This document shows, in pieces, positions 1-7,997 of a stretch of DNA of 64,000 nt. The stretch's first letter is position 1. Each line of letters starts with the position of its first letter. The DNA is from Xanthobacteraceae bacterium (GTDB lineage Bacteria; Pseudomonadota; Alphaproteobacteria; Rhizobiales; Xanthobacteraceae), in assembly GCA_023954195.1 (NCBI GenBank), contig JAMLIK010000001.1, positions 1,647,724 through 1,711,723 of the forward strand, in the 5' to 3' direction. Under the pieces are notes generated by a model that was given only the letters and a program-made list of their open reading frames with translations, was not told the DNA's origin and did not search any database. Both the position numbers and the translations under genes were made by a program.

Positions 1-1175
<1,175 letters not shown>

Positions 1176-1199
1176 CAGCCTTTCGACCTGGAGACCCCC

Positions 1200-1481
1200 A
1201 TGGCTAAAGAAGAGCTGATCCAGTTCGAAGGACTGGTGACCGAAATCCTCCCCGATGCCCGCTACCGCGTCCAGCTCGACGCGGGGCACGAGATCGTCGC
1301 CTACACCGCCGGCAAGATGAAGAAAAATCGCATCAAGACGCTGGCGGGCGACCGGGTGACCATCGAGATGTCGCCTTACGACCTCGAAAAGGGCCGCCTG
1401 ATCTTCCGCCACAAGGACGAGCGCCCCGCCGGCGGTCCGCCGCGCAGCGGCCCGCCCCGCGGCCAGTTCCGCCGCCGCTGA
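1200..1481 (+). CDS. infA: Translation initiation factor IF-1 with a basic C-terminal tail
   Basis: Binds the ribosomal A site during initiation and stimulates IF-2 and IF-3. The first 72 residues match the whole IF-1 OB fold ([19 protein letters not shown]..., [28 protein letters not shown]). The usual family length is about 72, but this protein has 93 residues: a 21-residue tail of Pro, Gly and Arg ends in RRR. A GGAG Shine-Dalgarno lies about 8 bases before the ATG. It sits 24 bp after the helicase, so the two are probably co-transcribed. Related bacteria often carry a second, standard-length infA elsewhere, which makes this likely the auxiliary copy (inference). The tail resembles the basic tail of the helicase just upstream. 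Confidence 0.95.
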   Translation: MAKEELIQFEGLVTEILPDARYRVQLDAGHEIVAYTAGKMKKNRIKTLAGDRVTIEMSPYDLEKGRLIFRHKDERPAGGPPRSGPPRGQFRRR

Positions 1482-1496
1482 TTTTTGCGCGCCGAG

Positions 1497-1523
1497 CAGG
1501 CGGGGCATCGCGTGCCCCGCCTG
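1497..1523 (+). terminator. Strong GC hairpin after infA, no U-tract
   Basis: Perfect 11-bp inverted repeat CAGGCGGGGCA / TGCCCCGCCTG around the 5-base loop TCGCG, starting 16 bases after the infA stop. No T-run follows, so it may be a weak or Rho-assisted terminator or a 3'-end stabiliser rather than an ordinary intrinsic terminator. Confidence 0.4.
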
Positions 1524-1548
1524 GCCGCCGCGACCGGCCGCCGCGACC
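1523..1548. repeat. Tandem 13-mer duplication
   Basis: GGCCGCCGCGACC occurs twice without a gap (1523-1535 and 1536-1548) between infA and the cspA leader. It is a simple local duplication with no assigned function. Confidence 0.8.
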
Positions 1549-1590
1549 GGCCTTGGGGCCGGCGCGTCGCAAAAAACGTGCGCGTCAGGA

Positions 1591-1619
1591 TTGTCTCGGC
1601 ACCGCCTTTCGCATAAGAT
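1591..1619 (+). promoter_or_regulatory. Candidate housekeeping promoter of cspA
   Basis: TTGTCT (1591-1596) and TAAGAT (1614-1619) are separated by 17 bases; each hexamer matches the sigma-70 consensus at 4 of 6 positions. A start near 1626 would give a leader of about 135 nt, the size known for cspA-type mRNAs. Assigned by eye from spacing and consensus only. Confidence 0.4.
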
Positions 1620-1710
1620 ACCCTGATCGATTTTCGGCCGGACGACACTTGCTAACTACCGGTACAGCCGGTTTAGATGCTGACGACCCTTCCAAAAATT
1701 CGATGCCACC

Positions 1711-1728
1711 AGCCCATGCGAATGGGTT
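1711..1728 (+). promoter_or_regulatory. GNRA-capped hairpin in the cspA leader
   Basis: AGCCCAT-GCGA-ATGGGTT folds as a 7-bp stem (one G-U pair) capped by a GCGA tetraloop, 34 bases before the cspA start. It is followed by a U-rich single-stranded stretch and the ribosome binding site GAGAAGGGA at 1746-1754. The position suits a cold-responsive leader element; the function is inference. Confidence 0.45.
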
Positions 1729-1761
1729 TCGACTATATATTTTTTGAGAAGGGACTATCCC

Positions 1762-1974
1762 ATGAGCATGGGAACCGTGAAGTGGTTTAACGCAACCAAG
1801 GGCTACGGCTTCATCCAGCCCGACGACGGCGGCAACGACGTGTTCGTGCATATCAGCGCCGTCGAGCGCGCCGGCCTCGGCACGCTGCGCGAGGGCCAGA
1901 AGATCAGCTACGAGATCGTCGCGGATCGCCGCTCGGGCAAATCCTCCGCCGACAATCTGCGCGCCGCCGGCTAA
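1762..1974 (+). CDS. Cold-shock protein, CspA family
   Basis: Small OB-fold nucleic-acid chaperone that melts RNA structure. The 70-residue product shows both RNA-binding motifs, KGYGFI (RNP1) and DVFVHI (RNP2), and begins [17 protein letters not shown]. The ATG at 1762 was chosen because GAGAAGGGA lies 8 bases upstream; the ATG at 1768 is an alternative, and a TTG at 1744 would overlap the ribosome binding site. It has its own candidate promoter and a long structured leader and is closed by a strong terminator, so it is probably monocistronic although it sits in a helicase-IF-1-Csp cluster. The paralogue number cannot be assigned. Confidence 0.95.
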   Translation: MSMGTVKWFNATKGYGFIQPDDGGNDVFVHISAVERAGLGTLREGQKISYEIVADRRSGKSSADNLRAAG

Positions 1975-2042
1975 GGCTAAGGCGTCGCCGACCGCGAGCC
2001 GGGACGGCTCCACGTCGCGCGATATTGCAGTTTACAAGGCAG

Positions 2043-2069
2043 AAAGGCCGCGCTTGGGCGCGGCCTTTT
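2043..2069 (+). terminator. Rho-independent terminator of cspA
   Basis: GGCCGCGC (2046-2053), loop TTGG, GCGCGGCC (2058-2065), preceded by AAA and followed by TTTT. It begins about 70 bases after the cspA stop. Confidence 0.9.
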
Positions 2070-2107
2070 CGTTTGCGCCGCTGTTTCCCCCGCGCCGCCG
2101 CCCGCGG

Positions 2108-2211
2108 CTCGGATCAACGCTTCGCGTTGTCCGAGCACAGGATCCGCGAAGCAATGCAGTCTTCCTTCGCGGCCGCTGGATTGCTTCGTCGCTTTGCGCC
2201 TCGCAATGACG
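2108..2211. repeat. Dispersed palindromic repeat, family A, copy 1
   Basis: Contains CTCGGATCAACGC..GCGTTGTCCGAG, then CCGCGAAGCAAT and ends in CTCGCAATGACG. The same blocks recur at 12677-12752, 13845-13900, 25371-25491 and 33708-33770. The ends are complementary to the CGTCATTGCGAG found at the left end of the other copies. Non-coding. Here it fills the gap between the cspA terminator and the convergent pilin-like gene. Confidence 0.8.
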
Positions 2212-2234
2212 ATCCAGTCGGATCGGATTCCGCT

Positions 2235-2873
2235 TTAGCTGGTCGGACAGGGCGTCGCCTTGTCCATCCGCACGCAATAGTAATTCGCGGTGACGCGCGG
2301 CCGGGTATAGGTCGATTCCTTGAGCGGCACGGCGGCGACGCCTGGCAGGATCGCGGGGGCGTAGCGATAGCTGACCTCGCCCAGGATGAAATACTGATTG
2401 GGCAGCACCTTGTTGGAAGCGTCCTTACCGATCAGATTCGCCGGCATCGACGACACCACGTCGCCGACGGAGCGCGCATCGTCGCCCCTGCTCCATTGCA
2501 CGCGCGCCTGGCCGTTGGCGGGATTGATGTAAAGCTGCGTGATGGTCATCCGCAGCGGCCCGCCGCTGAAGGGATTGGAGGTCGCCTTGTAGGGGGTCAG
2601 CATCGCCCGGCCGATGGCGAAGAAGTTCGGAATATCGGTGGCGTCGAGAACGTAGTCGTTCTGCGAGGTCAGGTCCGACAGGGTGCGCGCCACCAGCGTG
2701 ATCTTGCGATTGAGCGCGATCACCGACGTGACGCTGATGATACCGAACAGCGCCACCAGCATGATCGGCAGGATCATGGCGAATTCGACCGCCGCCAGCC
2801 CCCGCGCGTCCGGGCCGAACGCGGCGAACCGGCGCGCCGTCGTGGTGAGATAACGCCTGACGGGATTGCTCAT
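2235..2873 (-). CDS. TadE-like minor pilin / pilus assembly protein
   Basis: Pseudopilin-like protein of the Tad (Flp) pilus system, expected in the inner membrane and pilus base. The 212 residues begin with a short cytoplasmic stretch followed by the TadE signature RGLAAVEFAMILPIMLVALF, where the Glu five residues after the Gly and the hydrophobic helix mark a class III prepilin-like N-terminus processed by CpaA/TadV. The rest is an extracytoplasmic domain with a C-terminal Cys pair (YYCVRMDKATPC). It lies 7 bp downstream of a second TadE-like gene, so the two form one minus-strand operon. A TadG role is possible but no von Willebrand domain is seen. Confidence 0.85.
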   Translation of the reverse strand: MSNPVRRYLTTTARRFAAFGPDARGLAAVEFAMILPIMLVALFGIISVTSVIALNRKITLVARTLSDLTSQNDYVLDATDIPNFFAIGRAMLTPYKATSNPFSGGPLRMTITQLYINPANGQARVQWSRGDDARSVGDVVSSMPANLIGKDASNKVLPNQYFILGEVSYRYAPAILPGVAAVPLKESTYTRPRVTANYYCVRMDKATPCPTS

Positions 2874-2880
2874 GGTCCGA

Positions 2881-3432
2881 TCACCTCGCCCCCGGCTCGA
2901 CGCGGAAAGCCGCCATCGCCGACAGCAGATACTTTCCGTTCGGCGTATTGGAATCGACGTTGGCCATGTTAAAGCCCAGTTGCGTCACCACGAGCGGCCA
3001 CAGATAGTAGGCGCTGACCACCACCGTCTGCTGGGCTTGCGGATTCTGATAATTGAAACTGTCGACGAACGTGCCGCCATCGATCGGATTCAGAATGGTG
3101 ATCGCGTTACCGGGAGCGGTAATGCTGACATTGACGCGCAGCTTGCTGCAATCCATCAGCACCTTGACCCGGTCGCACAGATCGCTGACGAACTGATCGC
3201 GGGTCATGTTGGTGTCCGCGGCCTCATGCGTGAACATCTTTCGCGCGGTTTGATCCAGGCCGTTTTCCAGCACCTGGCCGGCGAAAAAAGTCAGGGCGAT
3301 CTCAAGGATCGCGAACAGCAGGGCGAAGAAGATCGGCGCGACCAGCGCGAATTCGATCAGCGCGGAACCGCGCTGATCGCGTCGCCATGCGGCGCGGCGC
3401 GGCTCGGCAGGTGATTTTTCGGACGACGACAT
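2881..3432 (-). CDS. TadE-like minor pilin / pilus assembly protein
   Basis: Second pseudopilin of the Tad system (183 residues). QRGSALIEFALVAPIFFALLF at residues 19-39 is the TadE motif: Gly before the cleavage point, Glu at +5 and a long hydrophobic helix. The remainder is predicted extracytoplasmic with one Cys pair (LCDRVKVLMDC). A good ribosome binding site (GAGGAG) precedes the ATG. It heads the operon with the TadE-like gene downstream, and a symmetric CtrA-like box lies about 100 bases upstream of the start. It is probably a minor subunit co-assembled with PilA. Confidence 0.87.
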   Translation of the reverse strand: MSSSEKSPAEPRRAAWRRDQRGSALIEFALVAPIFFALLFAILEIALTFFAGQVLENGLDQTARKMFTHEAADTNMTRDQFVSDLCDRVKVLMDCSKLRVNVSITAPGNAITILNPIDGGTFVDSFNYQNPQAQQTVVVSAYYLWPLVVTQLGFNMANVDSNTPNGKYLLSAMAAFRVEPGAR

Positions 3433-3533
3433 CGGTGCGTCTCCTCGATCGGCAGGAGTGATCGGCCGTCAGGATCTACCCGAAAGTCATTGTCGAAGTG
3501 TTTCGGCAGTTTCGGACAACGCGCCGTATTGCG

Positions 3534-3549
3534 TTAACCGGTTGTTAAC
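3534..3549. promoter_or_regulatory. CtrA-like box TTAA-N7-TTAAC
   Basis: TTAA-CCGGTTG-TTAAC matches the CtrA full-site consensus (TTAA-N7-TTAAC) and, being nearly symmetric, also reads as TTAA-N7-TTAAC on the other strand. It lies about 100 bases upstream of the TadE-like gene starting at 3432. CtrA control of pilus genes is known in Caulobacter; binding here is inferred. Confidence 0.55.
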
Positions 3550-3625
3550 GCCGAATGGCGCCGTCGCCTCGGGGCGTACGGGCATCATGCCGCGCGCCGG
3601 ACTGGAGATGCCGCCCGCGCGCCGG

Positions 3626-4138
3626 TCAGTTGGCCTTGCCGACGGTGCCGCCGCCCGCGGCCTCCCTGCTCAACGTTCCGGCCTGATCCATGGTGGATTT
3701 GAAGAACTTCTCGCTGTCGCCGAGCGTGACACGCCGCTCGCAGTTCGGCTCGCAGCTATAGGATTCGCGCTCGGCTCCGCGATAGATCGTGACCACCTTG
3801 TCGGTGGGGCCGCTGACCACAATCGTGCGGTCGATCAGGACTTCACCGGCGCGATCCAGGGCGATGACGTTGGTGGCGCCGTAACCCTTTCCGGTCACCA
3901 CGACCAGGCCGCCGGATTGCAGGGTGACATCGGCGATCAACGGATTGCCGACCACCAGGGTCGCCACCCGCGCCGGCAGCTTCACCAGCTTGGCCTGATC
4001 GACGCTGACCGCGATGGTGTCCTGGTTCGACATTTCGTTGGCAACGGCCCGCCCGAGGCCGGATAGCAGCGCCAGCGCCGCGGCGACGCATGCGAGCGCC
4101 GCCAGCCGGGTCAAGGAATTTCGAGATCGGACAATCAT
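3626..4138 (-). CDS. Stand-alone pilus formation N-terminal domain protein (CpaC/RcpA N-domain)
   Basis: Exported 170-residue protein. After a signal peptide (LAALACVAAALALLSGLGRA) comes a domain like the first domain of secretin CpaC: ..IAVSVDQAKLVKLPARVATLVVGNPLIADV..GKGYGATNVIALD.. The same pattern appears at the start of the full CpaC encoded at 6393. No BON or secretin domain follows; instead there is a two-Cys segment (YSCEPNCERRV) and a short tail. The ATG at 4138 was preferred over a TTG at 4156. It probably helps assemble or regulate the Tad secretin in the periplasm (inference). It is separated from the TadE-like genes by 193 bp. Confidence 0.75.
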   Translation of the reverse strand: MIVRSRNSLTRLAALACVAAALALLSGLGRAVANEMSNQDTIAVSVDQAKLVKLPARVATLVVGNPLIADVTLQSGGLVVVTGKGYGATNVIALDRAGEVLIDRTIVVSGPTDKVVTIYRGAERESYSCEPNCERRVTLGDSEKFFKSTMDQAGTLSREAAGGGTVGKAN

Positions 4139-4624
4139 GCGCCCACTCCGATACAATCACGGCCCGACCCCGCCTCAAGCGAGGTCCCGGCTGCGGATAT
4201 GGCAAATATGCCGTTAATTGATGAATGAACTGCAAACGCCGGCGACGGTCGGCGTCCCGGCACGGCGAATGTCATCGCGCGGGCGGGACTCATAGGTGCC
4301 GTTCCCGCTGCGGCGTATGAGTCCCTGCGCGCGCCGGGACGACGCCGGAATTGTCGAGACGAGATCGCCCGCACCGATGATATTGCCGCCGCGCGATCGT
4401 TTGCGATAGCCGAACCGGACCGGGCCGATTTGCCGGATATTCCGCGACGCTTTTAAGTCGAAGTTTACCGTCCGCGAGAAACGCCTGATACACGCGGGTT
4501 TCCGCAATCGAATTAACCGGCCCGAAATTTTCTCCCCCTAGGGTGCAGCCATGGTCACGGTGCTGAGAACGCCGTTTCCACTAGACGTCGAGTTCAACAG
4601 CCACGTGCACACATGGAGTTTCCT
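4139..4624. other. Divergent regulatory region between the pilus N-domain gene and pilA
   Basis: 486 bp without a credible gene; the short frames here have no conserved look. It contains the promoter areas for the minus-strand gene ending upstream and for pilA. TTAA-GTCGAAG-TTTAC at 4453-4468 differs from the CtrA full-site consensus by one base, and a TTAAC half-site sits at 4513-4517. No clear sigma-54 element (GG-N10-GC) was found before pilA. Confidence 0.6.
4453..4468 (+). promoter_or_regulatory. CtrA-like box upstream of pilA (one mismatch)
   Basis: TTAA-GTCGAAG-TTTAC, one mismatch from TTAA-N7-TTAAC, about 160 bases before the pilA start. CtrA activates pilA in Caulobacter; the role here is inferred. 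Confidence 0.4.
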
Positions 4625-4801
4625 ATGAAGAATCTTGTCAAGCGTTTCGCCAAGGATGAATCCGGCGCCACCGCGATCGAATACGGTCTGATCGCCGCCG
4701 GTATCGCGGTCGCCATCATCGCCATCGTGCAGTCGCTCGGCACCACCCTGAACACCCAGTTCGACAAGGTGCAGAAGGGCATCGCGAACACCGGCGGCTA
4801 A
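4625..4801 (+). CDS. pilA: Flp/PilA major pilin (type IVb/c prepilin)
   Basis: Structural subunit of the Tad pilus. The 58-residue prepilin has a basic leader (MKNLVKRFAKDESG) and the Flp motif G|ATAIEYGLIAAGIAVAII: cleavage is expected after Gly14, with Glu and Tyr at mature positions 5 and 6, followed by one hydrophobic helix and a short polar tail. The start at 4625 was chosen over an in-frame ATG at 4613 because ATGGAG at 4613-4618 supplies the ribosome binding site and the prepilin leader begins here. It is closed by a very strong terminator, so it can be expressed at a much higher level than the cpa genes. Confidence 0.96.
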   Translation: MKNLVKRFAKDESGATAIEYGLIAAGIAVAIIAIVQSLGTTLNTQFDKVQKGIANTGG

Positions 4802-4827
4802 TAGGCGGATCGCCGATCCTATTCTGG

Positions 4828-4855
4828 AAGGGCCCCGGCATGCCGGGGCCCTTTT
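4828..4855 (+). terminator. Rho-independent terminator of pilA
   Basis: Perfect palindrome at 4830-4851: GGGCCCCGGC, its complement, and TTTT after it (AA before it). It separates the abundant pilin transcript from cpaA. Confidence 0.93.
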
Positions 4856-4934
4856 ATCTTCAGCTCGCGTTTTTCGATTGTTCATTGTTCGTGGGGTAAC
4901 TTGCCCCAACCCCGCGCGCGATACGGACGGCACC

Positions 4935-5459
4935 ATGATCCTCGATCTCACCCGGCTGATGCTGTTTCCCATGCTGATGGCCTTCGCCGCCTCCAGCGAC
5001 CTGCTGACCATGACGATTTCCAACCGGGTGTCGCTGGCGCTGGTCGCAGGGTTTTTCGTGCTGGCGCTGGCGTCCGGCATGGGAATGGCCGCGATCGGCC
5101 TGCACATGGCCGCGGGCGCCGCCGTGCTGGCGGTGTCGTTCACCTGTTTCGCCCTGGGCTGGATCGGCGGCGGCGACGCCAAGGTGGCGGCGGCCGCCGC
5201 GCTGTGGTTCGGCTTCGAGCATCTGCTGGTCTATCTGGTCTATGCCTCGCTGTTCGGCGGCGCCCTAACGCTGGCGCTGCTGGAGTTTCGGCGCTGGCCG
5301 ATTCCTTACGCGCTGACCGGCCAGCAGTGGCTGCTGCGGCTGCACCATGAGGAGAGCGGCATTCCCTACGGTATCGCGCTGGCGGCGGGGGCGCTGATGG
5401 TCTATCCGGAGACCATCTGGATCCGAGCCGTCGATCTCAGCCGCTTCGTCGCCGGGTAA
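4935..5459 (+). CDS. cpaA: Prepilin peptidase CpaA (TadV)
   Basis: Membrane aspartic protease that removes the leader from Flp and TadE-like prepilins. The 174-residue polytopic protein carries the two catalytic Asp motifs: SDLLTMTISN in the first loop and GGGDAK (the GxGD motif) about 75 residues later. It lacks the methylase domain of large PilD enzymes, as usual for TadV/CpaA. The start at ATG 4935 places the first helix directly at the N-terminus; an upstream ATG at 4878 would add an unlikely polar leader. It is the first gene of the main cpa series. Confidence 0.93.
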   Translation: MILDLTRLMLFPMLMAFAASSDLLTMTISNRVSLALVAGFFVLALASGMGMAAIGLHMAAGAAVLAVSFTCFALGWIGGGDAKVAAAAALWFGFEHLLVYLVYASLFGGALTLALLEFRRWPIPYALTGQQWLLRLHHEESGIPYGIALAAGALMVYPETIWIRAVDLSRFVAG

Positions 5460-5502
5460 TTTTCAAGAAAAGAACTCGTTAAGCCTGTTCCGATACGCGT
5501 CA

Positions 5503-5518
5503 TTAACCATGCCTTGAC
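5503..5518 (+). promoter_or_regulatory. CtrA-like box upstream of cpaB (one mismatch)
   Basis: TTAA-CCATGCC-TTGAC, one mismatch from TTAA-N7-TTAAC, 70 bases before cpaB in a 128-bp gap. The gap suggests a separate promoter for cpaB onwards. The call rests only on the motif. Confidence 0.35.
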
Positions 5519-5587
5519 GAATAACTGCTCAACTCCCGCTACGGCGACCATGGCGTCGCACGTCTCATGTTGGTGGGAAGTTGAGGC

Positions 5588-6376
5588 ATGAATACCGCGC
5601 GGATCGTTGTCCTGAGCATTGCCATCGGCGCCGGCGGCCTCGCCGCCTGGCTCGCCAGCGGTTCCGACCGCAAGACGCAGCCCGCGCCGGTCGCCAAGAT
5701 GGAAACGGTCGACGTGCTGGTCGCCAAGGCCGACATCCCGCTCGGCAAGACGGTGACGGCGAGCGACCTGCAATGGCAGACATGGCCGGCCTCCGCCGCC
5801 AGCGCCAGCTTCGTGCGGCGCGACACAAGGCCCGACGCGCCGACCAAATTCACCGGCGCGATCGCGCGCTCGCCGTTCGTGACCGGAGAGCCTATTCGCG
5901 ACACCAAGCTGGTGATGGCCGGCGGCTCCGGCTTCATGGCCGCGGTGCTGCCCGCCGGGATGCGCGCGATTTCCACCGAGATTTCCGCCGAAACCGGCGC
6001 CGGCGGCTTCATCCTGCCGAACGACCGCGTCGACGTCATCCTGTCGCGGCGCGACAAAAGTTCGGATCAGGGCAACAGCGAGCCCGCGCTGTCCGAAACC
6101 ATCCTGACCAACGTGCGCGTGCTGGCGATCGACCAGCAGCCACGCGAGAAGGACGGCCAGAACGCCGTTGTCGGCCGCACCGCGACGCTCGAACTCAAAC
6201 CCGAGCAGGCCGAGATGCTGGCGCGGGCGCGGCAGAGCGGCGGCACGCTCACCCTCGCCCTGCGCAGCCTCGCCGACGCCAACGCGCCGGTGGTCAGCGA
6301 CGCGGGAATCGACCGGCGCCAATCCATCGACGTGGTGCGCTACGGCGTATCGACCAAGGCGACAACCCGGCAGTAA
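5588..6376 (+). CDS. cpaB: Tad pilus assembly protein CpaB/RcpC
   Basis: Periplasmic, membrane-anchored subunit that works with the CpaC secretin. It has 262 residues: an N-terminal transmembrane anchor (ARIVVLSIAIGAGGLAAWLA), then an SAF domain (VDVLVAKADIPLGKTVTASDLQW..) and the RcpC/CpaB domain (MRAISTEISAETGAGGFILPNDRVDVILSRR). The ribosome binding site GAAGTTGAGG precedes ATG 5588. cpaC follows after 16 bp, showing operon structure. Confidence 0.94.
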   Translation: MNTARIVVLSIAIGAGGLAAWLASGSDRKTQPAPVAKMETVDVLVAKADIPLGKTVTASDLQWQTWPASAASASFVRRDTRPDAPTKFTGAIARSPFVTGEPIRDTKLVMAGGSGFMAAVLPAGMRAISTEISAETGAGGFILPNDRVDVILSRRDKSSDQGNSEPALSETILTNVRVLAIDQQPREKDGQNAVVGRTATLELKPEQAEMLARARQSGGTLTLALRSLADANAPVVSDAGIDRRQSIDVVRYGVSTKATTRQ

Positions 6377-6392
6377 TCGGAAGGATCATCAC

Positions 6393-7976
6393 ATGACGGG
6401 TCGGGACAATCGCGAAACGCATCGGGCCGGACGTTTGAAGACGGCGATGAGGCAGGCATTGTGCTTCGCCGCCACCGGCGCGCTGCTGCTTGAGCCGGCG
6501 CTGACGCCGGCGGCGCTGGCGGCGGAACGGCCGGTGTTCGCCACGGCGCGCGTCAGCGCACCCCAGACGACGCGCAACCTGACGATCGGCGCGGGCAAAT
6601 CGATCGTGATCGACCTGCCGCGCGACGCCAAGGACGTACTGGTCGCCAATCCGAAGATCGCCACCGCGGTGATGCGCTCGTCGCGCCGCGCCTATGTCAT
6701 CGCGGTCGCTAACGGAACGACCAATATCCTGTTCTTCGACGCGGACGGCCAGCAGATCGTCGGCTACGAGGTGAGCGTCGCGCAGGATGTCGGCGTGATC
6801 CGCGCCGCCATCAATCAGGCCATCCCCGGCTCGAACGTCAACGTCCAGGCCATCGGCAACGGCATCATGCTGACCGGCTCGGTCGCAAGCCAGGCCGAAT
6901 CGCAGCAAGCCTACGAAATCGCCTCGCGCTTCATCGAAAGCAGCGCCAGCTTCAGCAGCACCTACAACAGCACCGCCGACGGGGCGAATGCGGCCGTCAA
7001 CGGTCAGGGTCAAATCAACGTCAATACCGACGGCAAGGGCGGCGCGGCGGCGAACCGAATCGTCAACGCCATCACCGTGCGCGGCCGCGACCAGGTGATG
7101 CTCAAGGTGGTGGTGGCCGAGGTTCAGCGCAACGTGCTCAAGCAGCTCGGCGTCGATCTCAGCGCCTCGATGAGCTACGGCTCGACGGTGCTGAACTTCA
7201 ACAACCAGAACCCGTTCTCCATCACCGGCAAGGCGCTGGTCCCCGACAACCAGCTCTCGGGGACCTTCGGCGGCACCGGAGCCAATGTGCAGGCGACGCT
7301 GCGCGCAATGGAGAGCGCCGGCGTGATGCGCACGCTGGCCGAGCCGAACCTGACCGCGATCTCCGGCGAAAGCGCCAACTTCCTCGCCGGCGGCGAGTTT
7401 CCGATCTCGACCGGCGGCAGCATCTCCAACGGCGTCTACACCCCGACCGTCACCTTCAAGCAGTTCGGCGTCTCGCTGAACTTCACCCCGGTCGTGCTGA
7501 GCGGGGGCCGCATCAGCCTGCATGTCCGGACTGAAGTCTCGGAGCTTTCGCAGGACGGCGCACTGACCACCACCACCGGCACGGTGACGACGACCATCCC
7601 GAGCCTGAAAACCCGCCGCGCCGACACCACGCTGGAAATTCCCTCCGGCGGCTCGATGGCGATGGCCGGTCTGATCCAGCAGCAGACCAAGCAGGCGATC
7701 AACGGCCTGCCCGGCCTGACGCGCCTGCCGGTGCTGGGGGCGCTGTTCCGCAGCCGCGACTTCGCCAACAACAACACCGAGCTGATGGTGCTGGTGACGC
7801 CTTACATCGTCCGCGCGGTGGCGCAGAAGGATCTGTCGCGGCCCGACGACGGCTTCGTCGCCTCGTCCGATCCGCAGGCCGTCCTGCTCGGCAGCATCAA
7901 TCGTATCTACGGCGTGCCCGGCCGCAATCCGGCGGACCGGAAGTATCGCGGCGCCTACGGCTTCATCACCGACTGA
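6393..7976 (+). CDS. cpaC: Outer-membrane secretin CpaC/RcpA of the Tad pilus
   Basis: Forms the outer-membrane channel for the pilus. The 527 residues begin with a signal peptide ending near LTPAALAAE. They are followed by the pilus N-domain (SIVIDLPRDAKDVLVANPKI), a BON-like domain (GSNVNVQAIGNGIMLTGSV) and the type II/III secretin domain (MRTLAEPNLTAISGESANFL, AGLIQQQTKQAINGLPGL, ELMVLVTPYIVR). ATG 6393 has CGGAAGGA 8 bases upstream; the longer in-frame extension to 6168 overlaps cpaB and is not believed. cpaD follows after 21 bp. Confidence 0.95.
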   Translation: MTGRDNRETHRAGRLKTAMRQALCFAATGALLLEPALTPAALAAERPVFATARVSAPQTTRNLTIGAGKSIVIDLPRDAKDVLVANPKIATAVMRSSRRAYVIAVANGTTNILFFDADGQQIVGYEVSVAQDVGVIRAAINQAIPGSNVNVQAIGNGIMLTGSVASQAESQQAYEIASRFIESSASFSSTYNSTADGANAAVNGQGQINVNTDGKGGAAANRIVNAITVRGRDQVMLKVVVAEVQRNVLKQLGVDLSASMSYGSTVLNFNNQNPFSITGKALVPDNQLSGTFGGTGANVQATLRAMESAGVMRTLAEPNLTAISGESANFLAGGEFPISTGGSISNGVYTPTVTFKQFGVSLNFTPVVLSGGRISLHVRTEVSELSQDGALTTTTGTVTTTIPSLKTRRADTTLEIPSGGSMAMAGLIQQQTKQAINGLPGLTRLPVLGALFRSRDFANNNTELMVLVTPYIVRAVAQKDLSRPDDGFVASSDPQAVLLGSINRIYGVPGRNPADRKYRGAYGFITD

Positions 7977-7997
7977 GACGGGACAAGGACAACCGCA

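Noticed and set aside
4545..4580. Sigma-54 promoter upstream of pilA
   Set aside because: No GG-N10-GC element with correct spacing was found.
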